DNA of 64,000 nucleotides, taken from assembly GCA_030696085.1 (NCBI GenBank), contig JAUYNL010000062.1:62001-126000 (forward strand), given 5' to 3'. Position 1 is the first letter of the stretch. The number at the start of each line of letters is the position of its first letter. Below the pieces are notes generated by a model. It saw only the letters and a program-made list of their open reading frames with translations, did no database searches and had not been told where the DNA came from. The translations under genes were made by a program, and so were the position numbers. This document shows, piece after piece, positions 1-9,330 of this stretch. This stretch comes from Luteolibacter sp. (GTDB lineage Bacteria > Verrucomicrobiota > Verrucomicrobiia > Verrucomicrobiales > Akkermansiaceae).

Positions 1-167
1 CAGCCGCCAGTTGGGGATCGATCGCCATGCAGGGTGAATATTGATTTCGCGGAAAAACCGTGGCCGTCAGGATGCGGATGCTCTTGCGAAACGGAAGCAG
101 AAAGAACACTTTGGGCGGCAAACAGCAAGAAACGGCGTGAAACCCTCAAAATCCACAGGCCGTTCGA

Positions 168-250
168 TCACAGGTTCACAGAACACCCGCACCACAACCG
201 GGAAGCGGCCAAGGCCAGCAGCGCGTTCACATCAGGAAGAAAGCGTCTGC
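168..250 (-). pseudogene. PIN-domain (VapC-like) toxin, N-terminal remnant
   Basis: On the minus strand, just after and overlapping the antitoxin-like gene, one frame reads FLPDVNALLALA, the first beta strand and first acidic residue typical of VapC/PIN ribonuclease toxins. The frame has no start codon of its own and stops after about 26 residues; no other frame continues a PIN fold. The overlap with the antitoxin is the arrangement expected of a vapBC pair, so this looks like an indel-damaged toxin. The match is short, so the family call is tentative. Confidence 0.4.
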
Positions 251-397
251 CATTACGCTTCTTGGCGCGGCGTCCGGTGTTTCCACCGTGCGCCGCAGCA
301 ATCCGGAAACCACCTCTCCCAGCGGCTTGCGTTGTCGCGCGGCCAGAGCCTTGGCGGTCTCCAACACGTCGGCGTCTAAATTCAAAGTCGTTCTCAT
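227..397 (-). CDS. VapB-like antitoxin, apparently truncated
   Basis: The product of about 56 residues begins MRTTLNLDADVLETAKALA, the ribbon-helix-helix N-terminus common to VapB/CopG-type antitoxins that bind their own promoter as dimers. I chose the third Met because family members begin with this strand. Intact relatives usually have 70-85 residues, with a toxin-binding C-terminus; here the protein runs into the toxin remnant and ends in VMADAFFLM, which looks like out-of-frame reading. It may still bind DNA but probably no longer neutralises a toxin. Two upstream Met codons give an alternative start at 418. Confidence 0.55.
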   Translation of the reverse strand: MRTTLNLDADVLETAKALAARQRKPLGEVVSGLLRRTVETPDAAPRSVMADAFFLM

Positions 398-730
398 GCG
401 GCACGCATCACGCATCATGAGTCAAGGCTGGGGAAACCTCACGGCGGATCAACGATGGAGGGGCGACACTCTTCTCGCACCCTTCCTCTTGTGTGGTGCG
501 TTCTTTTGGAAAAAAGAAAAGGGCAAAGAGCCAGAGGACAAGGTGCAACGCTCTCTAAAGGGTAAAACCCCGTTGGATCGATTTTGTGACAGCAGTGATG
601 GGAGATTTTTGCCAAAAAATCCTCAAGAGGTTGTGGCTACACATCCCGTGTTGCAAAACCGTTGGCAAACGAACAAGCGCCCATCCCTGCGCTCTTGCGC
701 TTCCGGGATTTAGGCCGTTTGATCTCCCGC
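398..730. other. Intergenic region between antitoxin relic and der
   Basis: About 330 bases with no convincing gene. The region is more AT-rich than its surroundings and holds a small AT-only inverted repeat at 604-621 (7-bp arms, 4-nt loop). It must contain the promoters of the divergent der and antitoxin genes, but I see no strong -35/-10 pair. Confidence 0.5.
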
Positions 731-2128
731 ATGCCCACTGTCGCCATCGTCGGACGCCCTAACGTCGGGAAATCCGCGCTCTTCAACCGCCTTGCCGGGC
801 GGAAAATCGCCATCGTCCATGACCAACCGGGCGTCACCCGCGACCGCATTTCCGCGCCCTCCAAGGCCACGCAGGTCGCCTGCACGCTGGTGGATACCGG
901 CGGCATCGGCGGCAATATCGATGATGGCTTCGACGCCCAGGTCACCATCGAGGCGGACATCGCCATGGACACCGCGGATCTGATCCTGTTCGTGGTGGAC
1001 GCCCATGACGGCCTCACCGCCACCGATCAGGCGCTCGCCCAGAAGCTCCGCAAGGCCAAGCCACCCGTGCTGCTGGTCCTCAACAAGGTGGACGATCCCA
1101 AGCACGAAGCCGCTTTTTCCGATTTCGCGCGTCTCGGCTTCAAATCCAGCGTCTTCGTTTCCGCCGAGCACGGCAGGAATTTCGGCCGCCTTTGCGATCA
1201 GATCGACGCCGTGATCGCCCCGCTCGTCTCGGAAATCGAAGCCGTCGCCGAAGTCGCGGAGACCATCGGCATCAAGCTCGCCATCGTCGGCAAGCCCAAC
1301 GCCGGCAAGTCCTCGCTGGTCAACGCCATCCTCAAGGACGAGCGCACCATCGTCTCGGAAATCGCCGGCACCACCCGCGATGCGGTCGATCTCCCCTACT
1401 CGTTCCAAGGCGAGAAATTCACCCTCATCGACACCGCCGGCCTGCGCCCGCGGGCCAAGCGCGACAACTCGGTGGAAGTCTTCTCCGCGATGCGCACCGA
1501 GAAAGCCATCCGCCGCTCGGATCTCTGCGTGCTCGTCATCGATCTCGCCGCGGGCATCACCTCGATGGACCGCAAGATCGCCCAGACGATCGTGGAGGAG
1601 AAAAAACCCTGCCTCATCGTGTTGAACAAATTCGATCTCTATCATCCGGGAGCCAACCGCACCGCGCGGTTAGAGGAGGCGACCGCCCACGTCCGCAAGG
1701 AATTGTTTTTCCTGCACTACGCACCCTTTGTCGCCTGCTCGGCGAAAACCGGTGGTTCGGTCGATCACGTGCTCAAGGAGGCCCTTAAAATCCGCAAGGG
1801 CGCGCAGAACATCCCCGGCACCGGGCTGCTCAACCGCATCCTGCAAACCGCCTTCGAGGACACTCCGCCGCCGATCGACGGCAAGCTCAAGAAGCGCCTC
1901 AAGCTTTATTACGCCACCGCCGCGACCAACGAGAAATACAGCGTCATCCCGGTGCCCACCATCGTGCTTTTCGTCAACGACAAGCGCCTGATGGCCACCA
2001 GCTACGAATCGTATCTCACCAACCGTTTCCGCGCCGCCCACCCCTCGCCGGGCATCCCGATCATCTTCTCGGTGCGCTCCCGCTCCCGCCGCGAGTGGGA
2101 ACCCCGCCAGAAACCCCAGGGGCACTGA
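731..2128 (+). CDS. der: Ribosome biogenesis GTPase Der (EngA)
   Basis: The 465-residue protein is a double-Era GTPase that helps mature the 50S ribosomal subunit. Two G domains are visible: the first has the P-loop GRPNVGKS within the first 15 residues, DTGG and NKVD; the second has GKPNAGKSS, DTAGLRPR and NKFD. A KH-like domain follows at the C-terminus. Its length matches the family's usual 440-500 residues. The reading frame is open upstream to 662, but the ATG at 731 places MPTVAIVGRPNVGKS at the N-terminus exactly as in homologues. The gene lies 16 bases before the rhodanese-like gene and may be cotranscribed with it. Confidence 0.96.
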   Translation: MPTVAIVGRPNVGKSALFNRLAGRKIAIVHDQPGVTRDRISAPSKATQVACTLVDTGGIGGNIDDGFDAQVTIEADIAMDTADLILFVVDAHDGLTATDQALAQKLRKAKPPVLLVLNKVDDPKHEAAFSDFARLGFKSSVFVSAEHGRNFGRLCDQIDAVIAPLVSEIEAVAEVAETIGIKLAIVGKPNAGKSSLVNAILKDERTIVSEIAGTTRDAVDLPYSFQGEKFTLIDTAGLRPRAKRDNSVEVFSAMRTEKAIRRSDLCVLVIDLAAGITSMDRKIAQTIVEEKKPCLIVLNKFDLYHPGANRTARLEEATAHVRKELFFLHYAPFVACSAKTGGSVDHVLKEALKIRKGAQNIPGTGLLNRILQTAFEDTPPPIDGKLKKRLKLYYATAATNEKYSVIPVPTIVLFVNDKRLMATSYESYLTNRFRAAHPSPGIPIIFSVRSRSRREWEPRQKPQGH

Positions 2129-2144
2129 AATCCGGAAGCCCGCC

Positions 2145-2684
2145 ATGCAGCCGACCGATCTAACCGCCGACACGCCGATGGGCATGATCCTGGAAACTCT
2201 TCCCGGCGCGCGCCGGGCGCTTTTCGCACGCTATCATCTCGGCGGTTGCCAGAGTTGTGCGTTTTCCAACGAGGAAACCCTGTCACAACTCTGCGTTAGA
2301 TCCGAACTGCCGGTGCAGGAGGTGCTGAAGCACTTGCTGGCGAGCCACGCCCATGATTCGCAGATGCTGATGGAGCCCGCCGAGGCACGGGAAAAACTCG
2401 CCACGCTGCGCCTGATCGACATCCGCACCCGCGAGGAGCACGAGGCGGTGGCGATTTCCGGCTCCGAATTCTTCACCCAGGACCTCCAGCAGCAACTCTT
2501 CGCCGGCGATCCGGAAACATCCATCCTGCTTTACGACCACAGCGGCCGCAACGCGCTCGACCAGGTCGCCTGGTTCCGCGGTCACGGTTTGAAACAAACC
2601 TTCGCCCTGCGCGGCGGCATCGATGCCTGGAGCCGCGAGATCGATCCCGCACTGCCGCGCTACCGGATCGAAATGGACGCCTAG
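2145..2684 (+). CDS. DUF1858-like domain plus rhodanese-like domain, catalytic Cys replaced
   Basis: The 179-residue cytoplasmic protein has two parts. Residues 1-70 resemble the DUF1858/ScdA N-terminal redox domain and contain GGCQSC. Residues 80-170 form a rhodanese fold, with the IDIRTREEHE strand and a C-terminal RGGIDAW motif. In active rhodaneses the catalytic loop follows a strand and begins with Cys; here it reads LLYDHSGRN, with Asp131 in the Cys position, so sulfur transfer by this domain is unlikely. A role in redox sensing or protein binding is possible but is inference. The gene directly follows der and overlaps the 3' end of ribE, on the other strand, by 4 bases. Confidence 0.75.
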   Translation: MQPTDLTADTPMGMILETLPGARRALFARYHLGGCQSCAFSNEETLSQLCVRSELPVQEVLKHLLASHAHDSQMLMEPAEAREKLATLRLIDIRTREEHEAVAISGSEFFTQDLQQQLFAGDPETSILLYDHSGRNALDQVAWFRGHGLKQTFALRGGIDAWSREIDPALPRYRIEMDA

Positions 2685-3277
2685 CCCGGCAATCTGGCAG
2701 CCAGCAGTTTCGCCACATGTTTCGCCAGCATGTCGGCTTCGAGATTCACGGCCTGGCCGATGCGCGCGGCATGCAGGTGCGTGTGCTCCCATGTGTGCGG
2801 CGTGATCCAGAAAACCGCCTCGTTTTCCGTGAGTTCGGCGATCGTCAGGGAAATTCCATCGATGGCCAGCGAGCCCTTGTCCACGCACAGGCGGTGGATA
2901 TCCGGCGGCAGCGAAACGGCCACGATGTGATCCTGGCCGCTGACCTCGAGCCGCGTGATCGCGCCAGTGGCATCCACATGACCCTGCACGAAGTGCCCGC
3001 CGAATCGATCGCCCATCATCATGGCGCGCTCCAGATTCACGCGGGATCCCGCGGCGAGTCCACCCAGCGAGGTGACGCGCAGCGTCTGGGCCAGCAGATC
3101 GAACGCTGTTTCGTTAGCTAGCAGCTCCGTGACAGTGAGGCAGCATCCGTTGATGGCCACGGAGTCGCCGGACTTGAGCCCGGCGGCGAACGGGATATCA
3201 AGCGTGAGTCTGGCCTGCTCGCCGCGGTTTTCCAGCGCGATGACGGTGCCTACGGCTTCGACGAGTCCGGTGAACAT
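2681..3277 (-). CDS. ribE: Riboflavin synthase, alpha chain
   Basis: The 198-residue protein catalyses dismutation of two 6,7-dimethyl-8-ribityllumazine molecules to riboflavin in the cytoplasm. It starts with MFTGLVEAVGTV, the invariant N-terminus of the family, and has the two internally duplicated lumazine-binding barrels; the family signatures SVAINGCCLTV and SLAIDGISLTI are both present. Length is normal. It is preceded by the antiporter gene with a 6-base gap on the same strand, so the two are probably one transcript, although their functions are unrelated. No FMN riboswitch was recognised upstream. Confidence 0.95.
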   Translation of the reverse strand: MFTGLVEAVGTVIALENRGEQARLTLDIPFAAGLKSGDSVAINGCCLTVTELLANETAFDLLAQTLRVTSLGGLAAGSRVNLERAMMMGDRFGGHFVQGHVDATGAITRLEVSGQDHIVAVSLPPDIHRLCVDKGSLAIDGISLTIAELTENEAVFWITPHTWEHTHLHAARIGQAVNLEADMLAKHVAKLLAARLPG

Positions 3278-3283
3278 GAAGGG

Positions 3284-4912
3284 TCAGTGTGCGGGTTCGA
3301 TTTGCCCAGGCACGGGGGCTGCCGCTTTCGGCAGCTCCGGCTCCCCGTCATGACCGCTGGGCAGCAACATGAAGCACAGGTAGGCGATGATGGTGGGCAG
3401 CAGCGCCCCGAGGAAAAGTCCGAGAGGAGAGATACCGTTCTTGAAGAAGCGCGAGAGAATGCTTTGTCCGGCCGGGTTGGGCGCGTTGGCGATCACCGTC
3501 AGACCGCCGCCGGTGACCGCACCGGCGACCACGGCATACTTGGCGCTCATGCTGATGCCGTCCACCTGCGCGGCGAGATAGGTGATGGCGGCGTTGTCGT
3601 TGAAAGCCGTTAGTATGGTCGCTCCGAGCATCAACAACTGATCCGAGAGCGACTTGATGACCGGCGCGATCCACCATGCCTGGCAGCCGCCATGGATGAC
3701 CAGCGCGGCGAGGAAAAAGCCGACCAAGATCGGGCTGCGCAGGGAGACCTCGTTCTGGTGGTGGCGGGTGGCGATGATGAAGGCCAGGAAGAACAGAAAA
3801 CCGCCGACGAAAAGCACCGGAAAATGACAGGTGTACACCGTCCATAGCAGGAACACGAGGTGGACCGCCGTGATCCACAGCGGGATCGGAGTTTCGCGCT
3901 CCTGCCATGCGGCGGCATCCGCTTTCCCATCCGCCACGCCATCCGCCAGATCCACCACCCTGGCAAGGGCCTTGCGGAAGAATAGATAATACACGGTGCT
4001 GCTGATCAGGATGCTAATCATGGCCTTCCAACCGAAATGCTCGAACATGAACGGGGTGCTCCATTGCCACACGGAGGCCACCATCAACACTGGAGGCGCC
4101 GCAAAGTTCGTCAGGGTGCCGCCGATGGAGATGTTCACAAACAACAGGCCCAGCGTGCCGTAGGCCAGCCGCGCGGGAGGATTGTAGCGGAAGAATTTCT
4201 TGGCCAGCAGCAGTGCGCCGATGGTCATGGCGGCGGGCTCGGTGATGAAGGAGCCGAGCACCGGAGCGATGATCAGCACGCTGAGCCACCATGCGGAGGG
4301 GCTACCCTTGCCGAGTCTCGCGGCCCAGGACATCAGGCTCTCGGCAAAGCGCAGGACCGGCCGGCTCGCCGCGATGGCCATGATGATGACCACGAACACC
4401 GGCTCGGTGAACACCCGGTCGTAACTCAGATACAATTCGAAATCCAGCCATGAATGGAAATAGATCGCCGCGCCCGCCAGCATGATCACCCAAAGGCCGA
4501 ACACGGCTTCGATCTCCCCGAGAAAGTGAAACAAGGTGCCCAGGAAGGAAACTTCCGGAACCCCGTCAGGGTGATCGGCATCGCGCAGGCCGCGTTTTTT
4601 CAAGGCCTCGTCGTGCAGGTGCTCATACTTGTGGGCGAGCTTGATGAAGTATCCGGCCGTGAAGGTGTGGAGGATGGCGAGCAGGAAAATCACGGTGGCC
4701 GCCACGTTGAAGGGATCCGCCTCCGCGCGGGACTTCAATATATCGATGAGTCCACCCTCGATCGCCGGGTATTTTTCCGGAGGGATGGGAAACGAGGCGT
4801 ATTGTTTGCTGCCGTCCGCCAACTCCGGATAGTGCGGCTTGTAGCCCGCGGCCATCGACGACGCCGAAGCGATGAGGCAGACAAATGTGACAAAAAGGAG
4901 GAGTTGTTTCAT
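3284..4912 (-). CDS. Putative Na+/H+ antiporter (ion transporter superfamily)
   Basis: The 542-residue integral membrane protein starts with a signal-like segment MKQLLLFVTFVCLIASASS, then a soluble stretch and about 12 hydrophobic helices. FNDNAAITYL near residue 430 resembles the broken-helix ion-binding segment of NhaD/ArsB-type transporters, and the whole protein resembles the putative Na+/H+ antiporter family found in several Gram-negative phyla. The open frame begins at 5209, but that extension is antisense to the cysteine desulfurase and poor in conserved residues; I chose the Met at 4912 because it begins a signal sequence. The transported ion is not shown by the sequence. Confidence 0.75.
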   Translation of the reverse strand: MKQLLLFVTFVCLIASASSMAAGYKPHYPELADGSKQYASFPIPPEKYPAIEGGLIDILKSRAEADPFNVAATVIFLLAILHTFTAGYFIKLAHKYEHLHDEALKKRGLRDADHPDGVPEVSFLGTLFHFLGEIEAVFGLWVIMLAGAAIYFHSWLDFELYLSYDRVFTEPVFVVIIMAIAASRPVLRFAESLMSWAARLGKGSPSAWWLSVLIIAPVLGSFITEPAAMTIGALLLAKKFFRYNPPARLAYGTLGLLFVNISIGGTLTNFAAPPVLMVASVWQWSTPFMFEHFGWKAMISILISSTVYYLFFRKALARVVDLADGVADGKADAAAWQERETPIPLWITAVHLVFLLWTVYTCHFPVLFVGGFLFFLAFIIATRHHQNEVSLRSPILVGFFLAALVIHGGCQAWWIAPVIKSLSDQLLMLGATILTAFNDNAAITYLAAQVDGISMSAKYAVVAGAVTGGGLTVIANAPNPAGQSILSRFFKNGISPLGLFLGALLPTIIAYLCFMLLPSGHDGEPELPKAAAPVPGQIEPAH

Positions 4913-5046
4913 GGGGTGGGCGGGAGGCTTCTTAGGAGACTCCAGCCACCACGGCAAGGCGAAGTTCAGGGAGCTGAGGGCGCATGTCCCACGCCAGACG
5001 GATATTACGGATTGAATCCGTGGCGGGTTCCCTGAACACTCCGCGC

Positions 5047-6201
5047 ATGATCCATCTGGACGCGAACGCGAGCACCCCCATGCTGCCGGAAGTACTGGAA
5101 GCGATGTTGCCATGGCTGCGGGACGGTCATGCGAATCCCTCCGGCGCCTATGCCGGGGCGCGCCGGGCACGCGCGGCGATCGAGCAGGCGCGGGAGCAAG
5201 TGGCGGCATGGATCGGTGCCGAATCCGATGAAATCATCTTCACCAGCGGCGGCACGGAAAGCGTGAACACCGCGCTCCATTCACTGGACCGCCTCGTCGG
5301 AACGGGCGCGGCCGTGGTTTCCTCGATCGAACACACAGCGGTTCTGCGCTGCGTCGAGGATCTCGCGCGGCTGGTGAAATTCGCTCCGGTGCATCCGGAC
5401 GGCCGCCTGGATCTTGAACAATTCGCCACCCTTCTGCCGGGTGCCGCCATGATTTCGGTGATGGCCTCCAATAACGAGACCGGTGTGATCCAGCCACTGC
5501 GCGAGATTTGCACCATGGCCCGCGAGCGCGGCATTCCCGTCCATTCGGATGCCGTGCAATCCGCCGGAAAAACCGAGCTCAACGTGCGCCATCTCGGCGC
5601 GGATTTCCTCTCATTGTCCGCCCACAAATTCCACGGACCCAAGGGCGTGGGGGCGCTCTATGCCCGCCGTGGCATCCGGTTTTTCCCGTTTCACCATGGG
5701 GGATCGCAGGAAAACGGCCGCCGCGGGGGCACCGAAAACACCCCGGGAATCGTCGGCATGGGAGCGGCCGCAGCCGCTATGCTCCGCCGAGGAAATGACC
5801 ACCGCGCACTCCACCTGATGCGTGACACCTTTGAATCCGCGCTGCTCGATGGGCTGCCAGGAGTGGTCATCAATGGCGATCCCGTCAAGCGCCTGCCCAA
5901 TACCAGTCACCTTTCGTTCGCCGCTTGCGCGGCTGTGGATTTGATCCAATTGCTCGATCAGGCGGGCATCGAATGCTCCGCCGGATCCGCCTGCATGGCC
6001 GGGAAAATCCGCCCGTCCCATGTGCAGCTCGCCATGGGCATCGATGGCGCGCGCGGCCGCGGCAGCCTGCGCTTCAGCTTCTCCATCCTGAACACCGCCG
6101 AAGAGGCGCGCAATGCTGCCGCTATCGTCAAGCAGGCCGTCGAACGGCTGCGCCAGATGAAATCCAGCGCCACCTCGCCCTGCGGCCTGGCGTTTTCGTG
6201 A
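5047..6201 (+). CDS. Cysteine desulfurase (NifS/IscS family)
   Basis: The 384-residue PLP enzyme removes sulfur from cysteine to supply Fe-S cluster or thiolation pathways. The PLP lysine lies in [10 protein letters not shown] (Lys194), and the mobile loop with the persulfide-forming cysteine reads SAGSACMAG (Cys316). N-terminal [11 protein letters not shown] is typical of the family, which is why the ATG at 5047 is preferred to the first Met at 4984. It stands alone here; the NifU-like scaffold of this window is 50 kb away. The 59-base gap to recQ suggests possible cotranscription but no functional link. Confidence 0.93.
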   Translation: MIHLDANASTPMLPEVLEAMLPWLRDGHANPSGAYAGARRARAAIEQAREQVAAWIGAESDEIIFTSGGTESVNTALHSLDRLVGTGAAVVSSIEHTAVLRCVEDLARLVKFAPVHPDGRLDLEQFATLLPGAAMISVMASNNETGVIQPLREICTMARERGIPVHSDAVQSAGKTELNVRHLGADFLSLSAHKFHGPKGVGALYARRGIRFFPFHHGGSQENGRRGGTENTPGIVGMGAAAAAMLRRGNDHRALHLMRDTFESALLDGLPGVVINGDPVKRLPNTSHLSFAACAAVDLIQLLDQAGIECSAGSACMAGKIRPSHVQLAMGIDGARGRGSLRFSFSILNTAEEARNAAAIVKQAVERLRQMKSSATSPCGLAFS

Positions 6202-6260
6202 TCCGCCCGCCAATCCCCGGGTTGACTCAGCGCATAGTTCCTTGTTCGTTTGCGCACGCA

Positions 6261-8393
6261 ATGTCCGTTCCGCCCGCCACCACGAAACCGCTGGTCATGA
6301 CGCCCCACCAGGCCCTCCAGCAGTATTTCGGCTTCTCGGGTTTTCTGGACGGCCAGGAGGAAGTGATTTCCGAAATCGTCTCCGGCCGCGACGGCTTGGT
6401 GGTGATGCCCACCGGCGGCGGCAAGTCGCTTTGCTTTCAAATCCCCGCGCTGTGTTTCGGTGGCGTCACGCTGGTGATCTCCCCGCTGATCGCACTGATG
6501 AAGGACCAGGTGGACGCGCTCGTCGCCCGCGGCATCGAGGCCACCGTCATCAACTCCACCCTCTCGTGGCCCGAGCAGAAGGAACGCCTCGATGGCATGC
6601 GCTCCGGGAAATACAAACTCGTCTATGTCGCGCCCGAGCGCTTCCGGGCCGAGAGTTTCCTCAAAGCGCTCGACGGCATTGAAATCTCGCTTTTCGCCGT
6701 GGACGAGGCACACTGCCTCAGCCAGTGGGGCCATGATTTCCGGCCCGACTACCTGCGCCTCGGCAAGGCGCTGAAAAAAATCGGCCACCCGCAATGCGTC
6801 GCTCTAACAGCCACGGCCACGCCGATCGTGCGCGAGGACATCACCACGGTGCTGGGCCTGCGCTCGCCCTTCGAGCAGGTCAGCGGATTCTCCCGCCCGA
6901 ATCTCTCGCTCGCCATCTCCGCAGTGGAAAAAACCGTGCATAAGGACGAGCGGATGAAAGCCGTGATCGCCGCACACAAGACCGGCATCGTCTATTGCGC
7001 CACCCGCAGAAAAGTGGAGGCCGTTTCCGAAACCATCGCAAGCTGGGGCATCAAATGCGTGGCTTACCACGGCGGCATGAGCGATCAGGACCGCGTCCGC
7101 GCCCAGGAGGTTTTCATCCGGCGCGAGGCGGATGTCGCCGTGGCCACCAACGCCTTCGGCATGGGCATCGACCGCGCCGACGTGCGATTCGTCATCCATT
7201 ACGAGTTGCCCGGCAGCGTGGAGGCATACTATCAGGAAGCCGGCCGCGCCGGCCGCGATGGCGAGGCCGCCGTCTGCGAGTTGTTGTTCAACTATGCCGA
7301 CACCCGCACCCAGGAGTTCTTCATCGAGGGAGCCAACCCCACGGCCGCGGTGATCCGCGCGCTCTATCAGTATCTGCTTTCCGAAGCCGACCGCGAATAC
7401 GAGGTCCACCGCACGCTGGAGGAAATGGCGGAGGGCTCGGACGTGAAAAACTCGATGTCCGTCGGCAGTGCGCTGACGGTTTTACTGCGCGCCGGATACA
7501 TCGAGCGCTTCGACATCCCCGGCAAGCGCATGAAAGGCACCCGCCTTTTGAAACCCGATGTGCTCGCCCGCCAGCTCCAGCTCGACGAGGCGGCCATCGA
7601 GGAAAAAGACCGGCGCGACCGCGAAAAACTCAAGTCGATGGTCGAGATGTGCTACTCGCGCGTCTGCCGCCAGAAGTGGATCCTCAACTACTTCGGCGAG
7701 GCGGATGCCGGCGTCTGTGGCAATTGCGACGTATGCCGCGAAGAGGGGGCCGGAGACATGCGACCGCCCACTTCGGAGGAGGAAATCACCGTAAAAAAGG
7801 CGCTCAGCGGTGTGGCCCGGATGTCGCGCCGTAGTCGTAATGGCTGGGAACCGCGCTTCGGCCGCGGCCGCATCGTCCAGATGCTGGCCGGCAGCAAGTC
7901 GCAGGAAATCATTTCCGCCGGCCTCGACCAACTCACCACCTACGGCATCCTCAAGGACAAGGGTGCCGGTTATCTCAACGGCCTGATGCGTTCTCTATCA
8001 GACGCCGGACTCGTGCAAACCGTCACTACCGGCGAATATCCGCTCATGACGCTCACGCCGCTGGGCGACAAGGTGATGCGCGGCGAATCCACCTTCCAAC
8101 TCGTCTGGCCGGATCCGGCCACCGGGCGCAAGGAAGTCGCCCTCAAGGATCACGGTCACGACGGCCAACTCTACTCGATGCTGCGCGATCTCCGGGCAAA
8201 AATGGCGAAACGCGACGAGGTGCCGCCCTACGTCATCTTCTCCAACAAAACCATCGAAGCGCTGGCCCGCTACCAACCGGTCAATACCGAGGAAGCCCTC
8301 CACATCCCCGGCATAGGCAGCGCGAAAATCCAGCGCTACGCCGAGCCCTTCCTCGAAGCCATCCGCGTCTGGAAACACTCCCGCCGCATGTGA
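6261..8393 (+). CDS. recQ: ATP-dependent DNA helicase RecQ
   Basis: The 710-residue 3'-5' helicase acts in recombination and replication fork repair. Visible motifs are Walker [11 protein letters not shown] (about residue 51), the DEAH box [16 protein letters not shown], motif [11 protein letters not shown], motif [12 protein letters not shown], the zinc-binding segment with CYSRVCR and CGNCDVC, an RQC winged helix and a C-terminal HRDC domain (about 640-705). The ATG at 6261 is in frame with the rest; ATG 6297 is an alternative. The longer open frame upstream lies inside the desulfurase gene and was discarded. The gene ends 20 bases before a strong hairpin. Confidence 0.95.
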   Translation: MSVPPATTKPLVMTPHQALQQYFGFSGFLDGQEEVISEIVSGRDGLVVMPTGGGKSLCFQIPALCFGGVTLVISPLIALMKDQVDALVARGIEATVINSTLSWPEQKERLDGMRSGKYKLVYVAPERFRAESFLKALDGIEISLFAVDEAHCLSQWGHDFRPDYLRLGKALKKIGHPQCVALTATATPIVREDITTVLGLRSPFEQVSGFSRPNLSLAISAVEKTVHKDERMKAVIAAHKTGIVYCATRRKVEAVSETIASWGIKCVAYHGGMSDQDRVRAQEVFIRREADVAVATNAFGMGIDRADVRFVIHYELPGSVEAYYQEAGRAGRDGEAAVCELLFNYADTRTQEFFIEGANPTAAVIRALYQYLLSEADREYEVHRTLEEMAEGSDVKNSMSVGSALTVLLRAGYIERFDIPGKRMKGTRLLKPDVLARQLQLDEAAIEEKDRRDREKLKSMVEMCYSRVCRQKWILNYFGEADAGVCGNCDVCREEGAGDMRPPTSEEEITVKKALSGVARMSRRSRNGWEPRFGRGRIVQMLAGSKSQEIISAGLDQLTTYGILKDKGAGYLNGLMRSLSDAGLVQTVTTGEYPLMTLTPLGDKVMRGESTFQLVWPDPATGRKEVALKDHGHDGQLYSMLRDLRAKMAKRDEVPPYVIFSNKTIEALARYQPVNTEEALHIPGIGSAKIQRYAEPFLEAIRVWKHSRRM

Positions 8394-8413
8394 TCCTCCC
8401 CGATTTACAAATC

Positions 8414-8433
8414 CCGCGTGCGGCCGCACGCGG
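8414..8433. terminator. GC-rich palindrome between convergent recQ and paaX-like genes
   Basis: A 20-nt perfect palindrome, imperfectly extended to 8411-8436, sits between the stop codons of recQ (plus) and the PaaX-like gene (minus). Its position fits a bidirectional terminator, although neither side has a long T tract. Its 23-nt core is identical to part of the longer palindrome at 9230-9263 on the other side of the PaaX-like gene. Confidence 0.55.
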
Positions 8434-8439
8434 AATCCG

Positions 8440-9210
8440 TCATTTCTCAAGGGCGATTTTCCCGGCGGTCCTGAGAGTTTTCAATCTCTCATGCCATGCG
8501 CGTTCGCCGGGATATGAGTCCGGCCACAGCGGGCGGGGAAGCAGCGGATCGAGCTTCATGCACTTTTCCCAGAGCCTGCGTTCGAGATTGCCCCAAGCCA
8601 TCAATTGGTCCCGCGGATCGGATCCGACGGAAGGCAATGATTTCAAGTGCGCGAGATGTTCCTGATAAGCCGCGTCAATGGCAGCGACGGGCCATGCCGC
8701 TTTCACCAGATCGGCGTCGCTCTCCCCACCGCAAGGTCGACCGGTAAAAAACATCATGGTCCCGCTTTTGACATCGTGTTTTCCAAGCGATGGCAGAACC
8801 CCATCGAGCGCATCCGGCGTGATCCAGACGCTGCCTTGCAGGCACCCGAAGTTTGCCGCCATCAACTCCCTGCGCAGCTTGGACCGGAGTTTGCGCTGTG
8901 TTTCCGGCAAATCAAAGACCGCCATCCGCCAAGCCCCGTCCCACGGGCGCTTCCAGCGCTCCATCGGATCGCAGCCGCCCATCGCGCGCAGCGTGCCCTT
9001 CTCGGTAAGGCGCACCACCCGCTTGGTTCCTTTGTTGCCTTCTTCAGCCTCAAGAAATCCCTGTCTTTCGAGTTCCTGGATTTGTCGGAGAAATCCGCCG
9101 TGATATGCCCACTCCTCGAAGGATTCGCCCATCCGGCGCAGCGACGGTCTCATGGCGTAATCCGCCACCCAGAACATGTGATAGAGAATCAATTCGGTTT
9201 TCGATTTCAT
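8440..9210 (-). CDS. PaaX-like regulator/Cas2-fold family protein
   Basis: The 256-residue protein resembles PaaX, a repressor of phenylacetate catabolism. The N-terminal 70 residues look like a winged helix (LELERQGFLEAEEG-type wing region and a RVVRLTEKGTLRA segment). The centre carries WDGAWRMAVFDLPETQRK and GSVWITPD, the hallmark of the PaaX central domain, which has a Cas2-like ferredoxin fold. No phenylacetate genes lie nearby, so the regulatory target is unknown. The frame is open to 9888, but that part is antisense to recF; Met at 9210 gives a normal N-terminus. The gene is isolated, convergent with recQ, and flanked by related palindromes. Confidence 0.75.
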   Translation of the reverse strand: MKSKTELILYHMFWVADYAMRPSLRRMGESFEEWAYHGGFLRQIQELERQGFLEAEEGNKGTKRVVRLTEKGTLRAMGGCDPMERWKRPWDGAWRMAVFDLPETQRKLRSKLRRELMAANFGCLQGSVWITPDALDGVLPSLGKHDVKSGTMMFFTGRPCGGESDADLVKAAWPVAAIDAAYQEHLAHLKSLPSVGSDPRDQLMAWGNLERRLWEKCMKLDPLLPRPLWPDSYPGERAWHERLKTLRTAGKIALEK

Positions 9211-9229
9211 AATACTCAGGCAACGAATG

Positions 9230-9263
9230 ACAGATCCCGCGTGCGGCCGCACGCGGGATCTGT
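9230..9263. repeat. 34-nt perfect palindrome upstream of the PaaX-like gene
   Basis: This segment equals its own reverse complement across all 34 bases and is centred on GCGGCCGC. A T-rich run (GGTTTTTTT) follows on the plus strand. It lies 19 bases upstream of the PaaX-like start codon, so it could be an operator, a leader hairpin or a plus-strand terminator. It shares a 23-nt core with the hairpin at 8414-8433. Confidence 0.8.
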
Positions 9264-9330
9264 GGTTTTTTTGCGGGGTGGGGGGTGATGAGCGCTTCAC
9301 AGTTGGCGGTTTTCGTCCTAGTTGTCCGCC

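Noticed and set aside
180-230. Plus-strand translation EHPHHNREAAKA, which resembles the second motif of PIN toxins
   Set aside because: The toxin remnant is on the minus strand, so this plus-strand resemblance is coincidence.
604-621. AT-only inverted repeat upstream of der
   Set aside because: The arms are runs of A and T without GC, so terminator or operator function is not supported.
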